From: Liolophura sinensis
Taxonomy: Eukaryota; Mollusca; Polyplacophora; Chitonida; Chitonidae
DNA: 60,000 bases
NCBI RefSeq assembly: GCF_032854445.1
Contig: NC_088304.1
Location: forward strand, 23,175,513-23,235,512
Direction of reading: 5' to 3'
In this document: one piece after another, positions 33,653-46,500 of the stretch
Layout of the letters: each line of letters opens with the position of its first letter
How positions within the stretch are numbered: the first letter of the stretch is position 1
Notes under the pieces: model-generated
Told to the model about the DNA's origin: nothing
Database searches by the model: none
The model's input: the letters and a program-made list of their open reading frames with translations, nothing else
Program-made: the position numbers and the translations under genes

Positions 33653-34330
33653 CGCTGTAACCCACCAAGATCTCCTCTTCAAAATGTTCTATCCTCGTTG
33701 TAGTTGTAGTACACTTTTCCGAGTCCTGCGTCTTCCGCTCCTTTCGAGCGCCGCAAAGTCACCTGTCTAATATCAATTTCCTACACGATGAATTGGCATA
33801 CAGAAAAGATGTTCCCATTTCAAGATTGTTTCCCTCTTGAAATAGCATCTATACCATAAGTAATTATTGGAAATCAAGATTTGTGATAATATATTACATC
33901 ATATAATCCGACATACGTTCACACACTATCGTCAGCTTTCAATGAGTCCTGACGGTTCTCATGTGGCGGTAAACAAAAATATGGCGGGAAATCCCACATG
34001 TTCTGATCCACGTTTTTACGCTTTCGTTTCCCAAGTTTGCATGAGAACTGGGAAGGCCAACCCATCGATAATTCACCACAACACAACATATAACCACGTA
34101 GAAATCGCCAGTCTTTCGCACTAATCAAATTAAATGAAATTTTATTCGCAGTCTGTCTTTTTTTTGTGCGTGTGTTACCTGGCAAGGTATGAGCTCCCGT
34201 CTGTCTGACCTTGACCCCGGCGTGTTGACATGACGTCATCGCTGTAACCCACCTGCCGAGCTCCATTTGCGGTTGTCACTCATCGAGGGGAGGCATTTTG
34301 ACAGTACCTGTAAGGTAAGGATCAAAGACA
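33653..34330. promoter_or_regulatory. Upstream region of SSRP1, possibly a bidirectional promoter
   Basis: The segment before the SSRP1 start codon is richer in CG than its surroundings, has no obvious TATA box and has a perfect palindromic TGACGTCA (CRE/ATF-type site) at 34,231-34,238. CATCGCTGTAACCCACC occurs both at the SSRP1 start codon (33,650-33,666) and beside the CRE (34,237-34,253). On the plus strand CCTGTAAG followed by GTAAGG near 34,310 could be the end of a non-coding first exon of the gene at 40,106. The last point is inference. Confidence 0.5.
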
Positions 34331-35110
34331 GCGCATTTTCTTTCGACTTTTAAGTCCACTGACAGACTTAATAACCCCTCCACGCGTAGTTGATTGTTTT
34401 TCTGTGACGGTCTAAATAAACGATTGGCTCGGGACGATTGGGAAGTTCTTCCAGTCTACGTGCACTATATACAGTATGGATTCCGGTCACGCTTGAGTCA
34501 CATTTTTATCTAGGGCTAAGGTTACAATAATATTTATACAAATTTTACATATAACAGTGAATAACTGCCCGTTCCATGAGATAGTTATGAAAACAGTTAC
34601 ATTCCTTTTAATTTGGTTTATTTTTTAGTGCCATATAGACCAACTCACTACCAGGTATTTATCCAGTCTAGATGAATAATGAAGTCTGTCAGTGTCATAT
34701 ACATACACTTCTTAGAAGAGAAGCAAGCCATGTCAAGTGTTGCAATAAACCTGGTTTGTCTTAGGTTGCGTACGTGTTAAGTCGCACGTGCTTGTGCATA
34801 CTTTCGTTTGAATATTTAATTATCTGATATTAATGACCGCCATGACTTAATGAACCACACCTATACCCAGTTGTGTCACAAACTTACTGATATAAAACTA
34901 AATCTGTTCATATACAGAGCCTGTCAAAACTCTGAACCTCATGATTTGACAAGGAGATGTCATTGAAGAAGGGTTTATGTAGCTGAAATATTTAAGTGTT
35001 AGTTAAGACAGGGTAAAATTACAGTGTTCAGTAATCAATATAGACTACGTCAGGTATGTGGGTAGATTCCACTTCCTATGCTAATTAATGAGCAAGCAAG
35101 CAAGAGGACT
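34331..35110. other. Intergenic or first-intron DNA, nothing recognised
   Basis: No supported feature. Confidence 0.45.
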
Positions 35111-35117
35111 TGATATA

Positions 35118-35222
35118 TTTTTTTATTGATTTGATTGGTGTTTTACGCCGTAGTCAAGAATATTTGACCTATACGACGTCAATCAGCACGATGGTGGGAA
35201 GAAACCAGGCAGTGCATGGGGG
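35118..35222 (-). mobile_element. SINE 3' fragment
   Basis: TTGATTGGTGTTTTACGCCG, TAGTCAAGAATATTTGACCT and CACGATGGTGGGAAGAAACC in reverse orientation. The copy is truncated before the head. Confidence 0.85.
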
Positions 35223-35399
35223 AGATATATTTTCATGTCAAACTAAACTTCAAGCCTTTGTAGCTAGGACTGGTGTAAAATACTGTTAATTTCATTCATC
35301 TTAAAACAAAACGGAATAATCTTTTGAGGTCAGTATGCTAGAAGTGTGATAGACTTCATTTTTAGCTTGCCTGTATATAGTATGTCTGAGTGTCGGCAT

Positions 35400-35960
35400 G
35401 CAATAGTGGAGAAAGTGATGTTAAACAAAATGTTAGAGGTGGTATCTTAAAAATTACTTCAGGTATTGAGCTCAGGGTTTAATGCACACATGTAGAGCTG
35501 AAAAGCAAGAGGTGGATATCCCATTGTTGATTGGATGTGTGCATATTAAGTACTGTAAATTACTGAATTGTTGACTTAGTGTATTGTGTGTAAGAATCCA
35601 TGTTAAACAAAGTGTTAGGGGTGGTATCTCCAAAAAATTATGCATGTATTGAGCTCAGGGCTTGCACACATGTGGAGCACAAGGGTGATACTCCATCGTT
35701 GATTGAGTGTGTGCATATTAAATACCATAAGGTACTGAATTCCTGACTTAGTAAATTGTGTGTAAGAATCATTGTTAAACAAAATCTTAGGGTTGGTGTC
35801 TTGAAAAGTATTGTATGTGTTGACCTGAAGTTTTACATGGTGGTAAAGCATGATGACGCAAAGGGGATGTCCCATTGCTGATGCTCTGTGAGCGTGATAT
35901 TAGTTACCCTAAATTACCAAATTTAACGATTTCTGTTCTTTATGCATTGAGCTGAAGTTT
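35400..35960. repeat. Tandem repeat of about 175 bp, about three copies
   Basis: TGTTAAACAAAATGTTAG-type starts at 35,420, 35,602 and 35,773 are each followed by GGTGGTATCT, GTATTGAGCTCAGGG, GCACACATGT, CCCATTGTTGATTG and TACTGAATT. The third copy is the most diverged. Confidence 0.85.
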
Positions 35961-37685
35961 TCCTGTTTTCATGCATTCATGTGTCTCATGCAGGCAAGCT
36001 CTTTGGTAGCCTTGCTACCAATTCTAAATTAAATGAATGTGATATGCCTGCTTCTGTAACATTATCAAAAATGATATGGAGTATAAAAAGAAGTTTGAAA
36101 AGAAAGAATACCAAGGGGCAAACAATTTCATATGTTGCGTAAATAAGTTATTAGGATTGTTTGAATGAATGAATACTCTCTTATCTTTTCTAACATACAC
36201 TGCACTGAGAATTAATATTTTTTAATCAGGCTGAGTTATTATTTGACATCCATTGAAAGTGATAACTGTTATTATGCCTGACCTTTCAGTGTAACTTTGT
36301 GACTATGTTTCTAACCAATATCCATGACTAGAGCATAATCGGTGTGCACAATTGATTCTTGATCAGTTCACTTACCTGGAGTGATCAAACATACAGCTTC
36401 TGGTGCACATCCAATTAAATGGCTCAGTGATCACGAAAGACGCTTGATAATTAATCTAATTTCAGTTTTTGTTCTATTAATTTCTTTTTATGTCTTCACA
36501 CAATAAATGAAGCGTGTCCAATCCCTGAGGTATTTAATTGCCCTCAGTGATGCATGCATAATGATAATACAATAAAAAGGAAGGTAATGCTACATGGTTG
36601 ATTTTAACCCAATGCACAGCTCAACACCTACACATAGTCGGTGAGTATTTTATTAAACAATCATTGTTATGAATTTGCACATTCTGAAAGCAATAAATTT
36701 TATTGTCACTTGTATTCTTTGTTTCTAGTTACATTGCAGTAGATGTGTTTATAGTATGGCCACACCTGTTAAAATCGACAGCAAACTCTCAATAACTGCA
36801 CCATATTGCTAAAAGTTGATGTCGTCTTGCACTCAGGACCCATGTTAAGTGGATGGTAATATATCAGATAATTGGCAAGACTGACCCATGTTTAATGAAA
36901 GATAGGATGTCAAAAATGTTCATAATTTCAGAAAAATAAATGATTTTGCTGTATTTGTTGTGTTTTATCTACTTCCATGTTGTTTTGCAATCATATAAAT
37001 GAAATCTGATACATTTAACGTCTTTAAGCCATATTTGAAGACTTGTGTTTTTTACAAGCAGATAAATTCACTCTGTAATAATGTCAGGCCAGTCAAGGTC
37101 AAATACAATGGCATTTTGATATCTCTTAGAGGCTCTCGAATTATAGCGTATTCTAAAAAAAAAGCCAAAACTATGGGGAATCCTGGATGATAATTTTAGT
37201 TTTTTAAAAGCTCTGAACAATTCCTTATTTTTATGTTAACTGAATGTACAAAAAGTCATAAGTAATATGGACAATAATATATTATATAAATTATAAGATA
37301 TTAAGCTAAGGCTTCTTTATGTCTAAAAATACATGTATTTTAGCCCAAATTAAAGTACTAAATGGATGCCCAAGTTGAAAAACTCTGTTTGATGTATGCA
37401 TACGGGTGAACATGTACTTAGAAACTGACCTGGAGACTTCATTACACAGTGGTTGATCACACATGTAGGCACATGAATGATGGCTACATAGGTAGAACTT
37501 CATCGGTTACGCTCCGCTGGTCATTTCTGTATCTAGTTACACATTCACGTATTAAATGCATCAAGTACTAATAAGTGATTTCATGTTTTATGGAATTTGT
37601 ATCAAATTAGGTTTTTTACACTTATAGCTGGATCAGCCTTGTGGTATTTCATACATAGCCACAAGTTAATCTCTATAATTTGATT
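35961..37685. other. AT-rich DNA, nothing recognised
   Basis: No supported gene, tandem repeat or element. Confidence 0.45.
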
Positions 37686-37689
37686 GCAG

Positions 37690-37880
37690 TGGTCTGAATT
37701 CTGAGCTGGCTGCATCTCTCAATTGGGAGACAAGAGTTCTATCCCCTGTCCGGGTGTGGTAAAGAATTCAAAATTGGCCACCTTGGCCAATAGTCTGTCA
37801 GTGTTTAAGATATGTGCCGTAATTGGGACCGGGTGGAGTGCTGTTGGGTGTTGAGTGTATGAAATGCACAATTATAGTAA
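37690..37880 (+). mobile_element. Possible tRNA-like element
   Basis: CTCAATTGGGAGACAAGAGTTCTATCCC-type text (A-box-like CTGGCTGCATC and B-box-like GAGTTCTATCCC) is followed by a unique body. It may be related to the candidate at 790-965. Weak. Confidence 0.3.
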
Positions 37881-37918
37881 ATGTATGATCAGTTTTATAT
37901 ATCAATGTTTATGTACTG

Positions 37919-38103
37919 TAATTCTTTAACCTTTTTGCATGTTGGCAAGGTGTTTATTTAAGCATATTCTGAAGGCATTATTCTGTGTTGACTCTGAAAC
38001 TGGAGAATCCAAGCAATGTTGTTTTGTCTCTAAAATAAAATTAAAAATGTGCACAAACTGCACTGAAAGTTGCTCTTTTATTTGTGAAAAAGTTGAGAAA
38101 TAA
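37919..38103 (+). mobile_element. MITE-like family B, copy 2
   Basis: Starts TAATTCTTTAACCTTTTTGC, contains GGCAAGGTGTTTATTTAAGC and GTCTCTAAAATAAAATTA, and ends GTGAAAAAGTTGAGAAATAA. About 185 bp, non-coding. Confidence 0.78.
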
Positions 38104-38189
38104 GGTATTTCCAATACAAATGCATCTTTTTGTGTTGAAAGTGGCTTAAATTAATCAAACCAGAAATTTTCAAATCTAGCACCTATAGT

Positions 38190-38191
<2 letters not shown>

Positions 38192-38221
<30 letters not shown>
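38192..38221. repeat. (TA)n microsatellite
   Basis: About 30 bp of TA dinucleotides. Confidence 0.95.
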
Positions 38222-38224
<3 letters not shown>

Positions 38225-38377
38225 AAGACAAAAACACCAGTCAAAAGATAATTTATAACAAAGATTGATACTTTGAAGACATTTCTTTTCATTTCATTTG
38301 TGCACTCTTATTACACTCCACAGTTATTATTCCTGTGGTTGGTTAATCTGACATATGTATGTAAATGACCTTAAAAT

Positions 38378-38590
38378 TTCACCATCAAAATTGCCTTTGT
38401 AGATGAAAATAAATGTCATTATATTTTGTTTTTGGTGCTGAAACTTCAGTTTTTCCAGTGTGGTATCATTTTACCTTCCAAGCAAATATAAAAAAAATTT
38501 CTTTCTAACATCACTGGAACTCTCTGTCTCAGAATCAGGCAAAATGTTAAACTTCTGTAGTCCTGTACTAAATTTTAGGCCATTTGCCAT
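38378..38590 (+). repeat. Dispersed repeat family C, copy 3
   Basis: AAAATTTCACCATCAAAATT, GATGAAAATAAATGTCATTA, GGTGCTGAAAC, TTTTTCCAGTGTGGTATCAT, TTACCTTCCAAGCAAA and GGAACTCTCTGTCTCAGAAT in the order of the copies at 51,790 and 53,190. Confidence 0.7.
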
Positions 38591-38952
38591 AGTACTGACG
38601 GCTGGCTCCTCTTATTCAGGTGTGTAGATGTTTGTCCCCATTAACCTTCCACACCTGTCATTCCTAGCTTACCCTATTAGTATACACTATTAGTAACCAT
38701 GACAATGGATTTTGTTGTCATTCTGCTGGTGTCACTCAATTGAGTAGATCATTTTCATTTTTGATATGATTTGTTATTAGTCTTCTTTGTCTTATAATTG
38801 TGTGGCAAATATTTTATTGAAAAGCATTTAGAAAATTCTGTGATATATAATTAATTATAATATATATTATGATATTATTATATTCAGTACGTAATTGTAT
38901 GGATTTCTTGAACAAAGTCACATCCATTCCTTTGCTATACATGTACGGTGCC

Positions 38953-39165
38953 TAATCCCTTGACCTTTTTGCATGTGAAGACCCGCTAAATTTCAGTGCA
39001 ATTTATGCACATTTTTAATTTGATTTAAGAGACAGTACTAGATTGGCTGGATTGGCCACTTTAAGGGTTTCACAAAAAGTGTAATTTTATCAGTCAACAC
39101 AGAATAATGCCTTCAGAATACGCTTGAATAGACGTCTTGCCAGCATGCAAAAAGGTTGAAGAATT
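38953..39165 (-). mobile_element. MITE-like family B, copy 3 (inverted)
   Basis: Ends TAATCCCTTGACCTTTTTGC and GCAAAAAGGTTGAAGAATTA, with inner GAATAGACGTCTTGCCAGC in reverse relative to copies 1, 2 and 4. About 213 bp. Confidence 0.78.
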
Positions 39166-39334
39166 ACATTAGGCATTAAGCTGAACTTACATAGGTTTAT
39201 CACCAGAATTAAATTATTAAGATGTGCAAAATTCCTTCCGAGTTTCCCTTTTACATGGAAAAGTAAAGTGAGGAATTAGTAGGGTGTACCTAAGCCGTCT
39301 TTAACTTGACAGGTCCATGATAGGGACTAAATAT

Positions 39335-39349
39335 GGGGGGGGGGGGGGG
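39335..39349. repeat. Poly-G tract
   Basis: Fifteen consecutive G residues followed by AGGTGGGGGAG. Homopolymer length may be unreliable in the assembly. Confidence 0.9.
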
Positions 39350-39562
39350 AGGTGGGGGAGACAAGGGAGAGAAAAAAGGTACACAAAATGGCCATGGTAG
39401 TAAAACCTGGGTATTAATAGGTCAGTGACTATACCCTGTATATTTGCACATGTCCTGCTAGGGGAGGTGTTTTCGCCCAGCTTTTATGTGATAACATTGT
39501 TTTCTTTGTGTGATTGAGGAAAACTGTGTCATTCTGTGCTCTCTCTCTATATATATTGACAG

Positions 39563-40105
39563 CGGGTACTGCCTAGACAGAGAGGACAGAGTTGGCAGAA
39601 GAGAGAGAGAAGGATGATGTTTTCTTGAAGCTGTCCCCAGGCTTGACTTTACTCCTGTCCTACTTGACTTCCCTGGCCAGCTTTGTTGTGTGGAGGATAC
39701 AAGCAAGCGCTGACAGCCAGCCAGCCCTGGGGAACAGCTTTTGTACCCACGGCCCATCTGTCCCCACTCAAGAGACTAGTCTTAGGAGCTGATCAAGTCC
39801 CAAGTCCCCAGGCAATAAGCAGTGTAGCTGTCTTTGTGTGTTTGTTTGTTTGAGATTTTCATTCTGGTTTTTTTTTTTTTGGATTTTTTTTAACAATCAG
39901 TGCCTACTCAATGGTGCCTTATTAATGTTGTGATGCAGACGGATTAACCACAAAGTGACTTAATTTCATCATTTATGTGTGAATCGTCTCAACCGAGAGT
40001 TTGCTGTGTGTTAAGCCAACATTAACCTACCTCACAGTTAGAAGTTAATCCTGCAGCAAACTCTGCATTGAGTTGCAGAGCCTTTTCTAGCGGGCTTATT
40101 TAACC
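39563..40105 (+). promoter_or_regulatory. Probable 5' UTR or upstream of the DPF-motif gene
   Basis: ATATATTGACAG at 39,551-39,562 looks like a splice acceptor, so 39,563-40,105 may be leader sequence joined to a far upstream exon. Alternatively transcription begins nearby. The stretch contains no long frame that extends the CDS. Confidence 0.35.
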
Positions 40106-40525
40106 ATGGATTCGGGCTCGGATAACCTGTTTGCGCGAAGTAGCTCTACAAATGGAACCAATACTCAAAATACAACGACCAATGCTCAGAAAACAAACTG
40201 GTTCTCAGGAGATTCGTTCGGGGAGACCGACACTGATGACCTGTTCGCCTCTCTGGCCAGTAGACACTCTATCACCACCACAGCTGACCAGCATGCCATG
40301 GAGTTCGACCCTTTCGCAGACAGCTCCACCAGCTCTAAGGGGGATAAACTGGATCCATTTAACACTAGCCCTTTTACAACAACGACGACAATGGCTGTTA
40401 ACGATTCTAAGGGAACAGATTCGTTCGAAAGAAATAGCAGCAATGATTTTGATGACCTGTTGAATTTTGATCCCCTATGTGCACCCACAACGGCTGACGC
40501 AAAAAAATCTGAGGCTGACCAGAAG
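40106..40525 (+). CDS. DPF-motif gene exon 1
   Basis: Residues 1-140, from ATG in ACCATGG (strong context) to AAG followed by GTAAGA. Contains DNLFARSS, DDLFASLASR, MEFDPFADSS, DKLDPFNTSPF and FDDLLNFDPL. Confidence 0.9.
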
Positions 40526-43500
40526 GTAAGATTGTCCACAAATTAAATTTTAAATTTCTTTGCGGCTTCCTTGGCTTGAAAAGCTTGTCTGTGGTATGTA
40601 CTATCTCCAAGCAAAAGTAAAAACCTGTGCACCGCACTTGGTGCAATGCAAACCTCTCCAGGGCCATATCTAGAAAAAATTTGAAGGTTCTGACCCCAAA
40701 CTTTAAAGGTGTCATATTGTGACAGCGTGCGTGAAGAAACTTTCTGAAACAAAAAGGCGCTTTCTGAGAGCTTCTGAATCTGTAAATGAAAGAAATTTGT
40801 ATGTAAACTTAACTTTTTATCGGTAAAACCATCATATTTACCTGTACCTGTTATTTTTAATGCAGCTTGATTACATGTAGTTTGGGCGCCCAACAGTTTG
40901 GGAGAGTCCTCCAGAGCTAAAATGGCTTTTTTTTTTGTTTTATGGACAGAACCTCAGATCATGTTTGAAACCCATTCTGACCCATCCATATGATTTTCAT
41001 ATATACATTTTCTGAATTGGCTTGTTTGATATCATTGGATGGAGGTTGTAATATTTCACTTAAGTTGCAGGTTGCACTGCTACTAACTTTAATAACCATG
41101 TTGAAACAAGCAAATCTTTGGCATGTTATTTTCTGTCTGTAATAACTGCATTGTTGTCAATGTACGTTACTCTTAAAATGTAAATAAGTTCCTTATTTTT
41201 TTTTCTACTAAATGTTTTAGTTTCACTGGTTCAGGGTGAAATATATGTATTATATCTTACATATACATGTAACGAGATCATTGAATTCAGTAAGGGAGGG
41301 GCCTCCATGGCTCAGTTGGTTAGTGTGCTAGCGCAGCATAATGACCCAGGGGACTCTCCCCAGTGCGGTCGTTGTGAGTTGAAGTCCAGCGCAGGCTGGC
41401 TTCCTCTCCGGCCGCATGTGGGAAGGTCTCCCAACAACCTGCAGATGGTCATGGGTTTCCCCTGGGCTCTGCCCAATTTCCTCCCACAATAATGCTGGCC
41501 GCCGTCATATAAGCGAAATATTCTTGAGTATGGTGTAAAACACCAATCAAATAAATAAATAAATTCAGTAAGGTAAGAGATTCAACACTGGGTTATTTCT
41601 GTACAAATTGATACATGCACTTATAGTATGTGTACAGTAACCTACCAAGCACTAATGTTCCAGACTTTTTTTTTTCTTTTCTTTTGTCTACGGAATAAAT
41701 AAATACAATATTGCGAGCTTTAGTTAGCTTGTAAATGGCTCATGTAGGCCAGCTTTGGCTGTATACATACATGTGCACTGTGGGGTGCTCAGTGGTACAG
41801 TGCAGCAACAGGTGTTTTCATAAAGCAGGGCGTAGGTCGACATGCAATCGTAAGTAACTGGGTATAACTCAACACAGTCGTAGGGCTTATGTCGAAAAGT
41901 TTGACAAAACATTATGATCATGAGCATCTGTCGGTGTCTGATCAGATTCAGTTTTGGTCGACTACGACTGGCAGCAACTGTGAGCAGATACTTAGCAACA
42001 GGGCTGTCATGTGACCTGTTCATGATGGCTGGGGGCCTTGTACACGATGTGTGGATGTAATTGATGTAATGTCTAATATACCATTTCTTTTGAAATTTAA
42101 GGTTTCATGGAAAATTTTCTCGTCCTTTAGGATTAGTAATAAATTAATAAATTTAATTATTAAATATAGGACAGACAAATTTAATAATTTGTTCTAATTA
42201 TAAACCTCTCCCTCTTTACACTCCCTGCCTGTGCCTAGCAAGAGGCGTTATACAAGCATGGGCTAAGCCTCCCCATGTCGATGAGCTATTTTCCTCTTCA
42301 TTGGTCCAATCTGTGTTCGCCATTTTCATGTAACTCATCGCGTGATGCATCACTGGGAGCAACTGTGACCAACTAGACACCTAGATTGACAGATCTGGGT
42401 ACAACTGGATATTTCCAGTCGCAGAAAAATAGAACGTGTACAACTCCAAGCGACTGCTATGCTTAGATCAACTAAAACGGGTGTCTGATCATATGCTGAC
42501 AATTACTACCAGGTGTTCCTAGTAGCTTAGAGTCACCAAAAACCCAGATGCTCTCAATCGCAAGGTTGATCTACGCCCGGCTTAACAATAATGAATATCA
42601 AATATATTCTGAGCTCACTGATGAGAGAGCCGGATGATGGATTACACAAGTACTCTAAATCATCTAAATTTTCGACCAAAAAATTACATTTTTCCAATCA
42701 AGCCAGTAGGATGTCATCCTACCAACCAAACAAACCTTGAAACACTTTTCTAACATCAGTAGAATTCACGGAATTCCAATCCAAATAAACAACTCTGCCA
42801 GGAATTAAATTTTAAGGACATTTAAGGTAGTTAGGGAGGCAGTGTTTTATATCAGTGTACCTATTACTGGTTTCTCACTAGGCAGCAGAGGGGCTTCTGT
42901 GGCTCAGTTGGTTAGCACGCTAGTGCAGCGTAGTGACCCAGGAACCAATGCGGTCGGTGTGAGTTCAAGACCAACCTATGCTGGCTTCCTCTCCGGCCGT
43001 ACGTGGGAAGGTCTGCCAGCAACCTGCGGATGGTCGTGGGTTTCCCCCGGGTTCTGCCCTGTTTCCACCCACCATAATGCTGACCGCCGTCATATAAGTG
43101 AAATATTCTTGAGTACGGCATAAAACAACAATCAAAAAAATAAACAAAAAAAAAACTAGGCAGCAGAAGGCAGGAATGATAGTGGTACAAGCAGTGGGTG
43201 CACCTGCATGCAGACTGGAAATAAGCACATACTGGTGGACACTTGGTCATGGTATAGACCAGTATACCATTGCATGCTGGCTTCCTCTCCGGCCGAAGTG
43301 GGAAGGTCTACCAGCAACCTGAGGATGGTCGTGGGTTTCCCCCGGGCTCTGCCCGGTTTCCTCCCACCATAATGCTGGCCGCCGTCATATAAGTGAAATA
43401 TTCTTGAGTACGGCGTAAAACACCAATCAAATAAATAAATAAATAAATATACCATTCAGAGGATATACTGGAATCACCCTGTTTGTCTCTAGACACGATT

Positions 43501-46500
43501 TTGTACATGCATTTCCTCGCAAATTACAGCACCGATTTTGATGAAACTTCCCATAAGTCTTGCCTACTGTTAAGTTTAATGGCAATCAGGTAATTATTTT
43601 CCTACTGGAGCTTACTTCACACCTCCTCTGTCTCCATTGCTATCAGAGCTTTGGTGGCCATAACATTCAGTAGCAAACAGTGGCACTTTTTATGTCATCT
43701 TACATGATGCTTGATCACTAGCCTTACACCAGTATGAGATAGCTCTACATAATCTGTGTGTCATGAGAACACCTGTAGTTCCTCTGCTCTTGCATGCAAA
43801 AGGCTGGCAGGAACCTCTATGGCTGATGTGTTCATGTGCTAGCCCACAATGACCCAGGAGCCTCTCATCCGTGTGGGTCTGCCAGCAATCTGCTGATAGT
43901 TGTGGGTTTCCCTTGAGCTCTGCATGTTTTCCTACCACCCTATTTGCTGGCTGCTATTGTTTAAGTGAAATATTTTTGAGTACTGTGTTAAACCGCAATA
44001 AAATAAATAAATAAAAGGCTGATGGTTTACTCAGGGCATTCCTGTTTCCTTCATGTATAAAAATGACCACCATCATGTCACAGGTAATTCTTCCTGTAAT
44101 GCAGGTATTCTTGAATACAATGTTGAACCCCAGTCCAAGAAAAAAAAAATAATAAAAAACTTGGTAGTTCATATGTATATGTCATATATGTGCTACTGCG
44201 CTAGTCAAACATATAATAAAAGCTTTTATACGCATTTATACATGCACCTGGAATAGACCCAGATATAGATTTATTCTCCCAGTATCCATGCAGGTATGAA
44301 GAACATACCTGTATATACCCGAGTGTATAGATTTCTTCATTGATTGGTGCAGCTTTCTGTGATACTCAGGTGAAGTTGGACGTTTATGATAGGTCATTTG
44401 GAGTATGGTGCATAGCATGTAGTGGTAAACAACAGTCCATGTCAGACACATTCGTTTTAAATGAATCTTCTATTTACTATATATCATCAAAGTTTGTAGC
44501 ATGATCATCATTTACCTCTCTGGTCGTACATGTACTTGCATGTGGGAAGGTCTCTCAGCATCAAGATGATCATCGGTTTCCTGGAGCTCTGCCTGGTTTC
44601 CTTCCACCATTTACCTCTCTGGTCGTACATGTACTTGTGTGTGGGAAGGTCTCTCAGCATCCGGATGATCATTGGTTTCCTGGAGCTCTGCATGGTTTCC
44701 TTCCAACAATTACCTCTCTAGTCGTACATGTACTTGTGTGTGGGAAGGTCTCTCAGCATCCGGATGATCGTTGGTTTCCTGGAGCTCTGCCTGGTTTCCT
44801 TCCACCATAATGCTTGCTGCCATTGTATACATGGAAGTGAAATATTCTTGAGTAAGGTGTAAAACTCCAGTGAAAGAAATGAATAAGTAAATTTGCATGT
44901 CTGTATACATGTACATAAAGGATTGAGAATTTGGGGTATATAAATTTACCTGCATGATAAAGTCATTGCTGTTTAAGCTCTCAACATTTTTTTTTTGTTC
45001 AACATTGCAACAGTTGATGTGTTGTACATCTGTAGCTCTTGATCCACTTCATAAAACAAAACATCAGTCAATCTGATAAACTGTTAATTATCAGTTGTTC
45101 GAAAGTATATTAGAAGTTAAGCCCAGCAAGCAACCTTAGTCATGTTTGAATAAATTTATTAATTTATTTATTTGATTGGTGTTTTACGCCGTACTCAAGA
45201 ATTTTTCACTTATACGACGGCGACCAGCATTATGGTGGGCGGAAACCGGGCAGAGCCCGGTTGAAACCCACGACCATCCGCAGGTTGCTGACAGACTTTC
45301 CTACTTACGGTCAGAGAGGAAGCCAGCATGAGGTGGACTTGAATTCACAGCGACTGCATTGGTGAGAGGCACTTGGGCCATTGCGCAGCGCTAATGTCCT
45401 AACCCCTTTTGGCTTGGAGGCTCCCAAATAAGACTTTAATCAACGTGTACACATGCTTGTATGTAGGCATGGCGCTATAAACGTTCAGTATATGGTCGTA
45501 ATTGAAATTATTGCACATACCCGAGCTATAAATTCTTATAAGAACAACATAATTACATAAAGTAACATGAACGTCTGTTTCTTGTACATGTATGCTTATG
45601 CCAGTGTCTACATGTATTACAGTTTTAATAAAACTGTGCACCTGTTTTAAATGCTTATACAGGTAATAATTAAATAATTGATAATAAATGCTGAATGTTA
45701 CATTGTAATACTGACATTCCAGCACATACATTGTATAGTGGCAAAGCTTTGAGAGTTTGGTTTCTCAGCATGATAGCTTTAGTATGTGTATGTCTGCATC
45801 AAATATATACCTGTACCTGATAACTACAAGGACAATTTGCCCCGGATCAGAGTTGAACACCTTGCCTGCTGACAACAGGCGCCTGCTTGACATGTTTAAC
45901 CCTGGCACATGAGCGTGAACAGTGGCTTGTGTGTTAAGCAGGCTCGTACATGCGTGTCCCCTTCGTTTGACACAATCGTAAACTCGTTAGGTTTCACGGG
46001 GGTAATTATTAGCCATTCACATCAAATAATTGATTTTTTTTTAATCAGTAAATCTATTTGATTTCACACCTGTGTCAATAAGACTCTACAATGTTAGGAT
46101 CAATGGTGCCTGCTTAAATATTATTTTATTTCACCTGAATGCGTTCCAAGTCAAACTGCTGCCAAAGTTTTGTCACTCACAGGTGTGCACGCCAAGTTTA
46201 CACATTTAACATGTCTTTTAGACCTAGTTTCTACCACACATTATAGACATACCTGCCAATATATTCACCAGCTCCTTCAAGAATCATGGAATAATGTAAG
46301 TCTTTCAGTTTTAAGTTACCATGGTTACAGTGTGATCAGGTGTGAGCTCTAATGTATAATTATAACTCAAATTTATATTTTCATATTTTGAAAACTTGAA
46401 AAATTGAATGAACTACATGTGCTCAGACATTGTACATACACTACTCGAACTCACAGTACGTGGCAGAACAGGTATAAGTTGTCTTCTTTGTATATTAAGG

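Noticed and set aside
42842-43508. Several 60-112-codon frames with recurring peptides such as [19 protein letters not shown]
   Set aside because: They are translations of SINE copies and recur wherever a copy lies.
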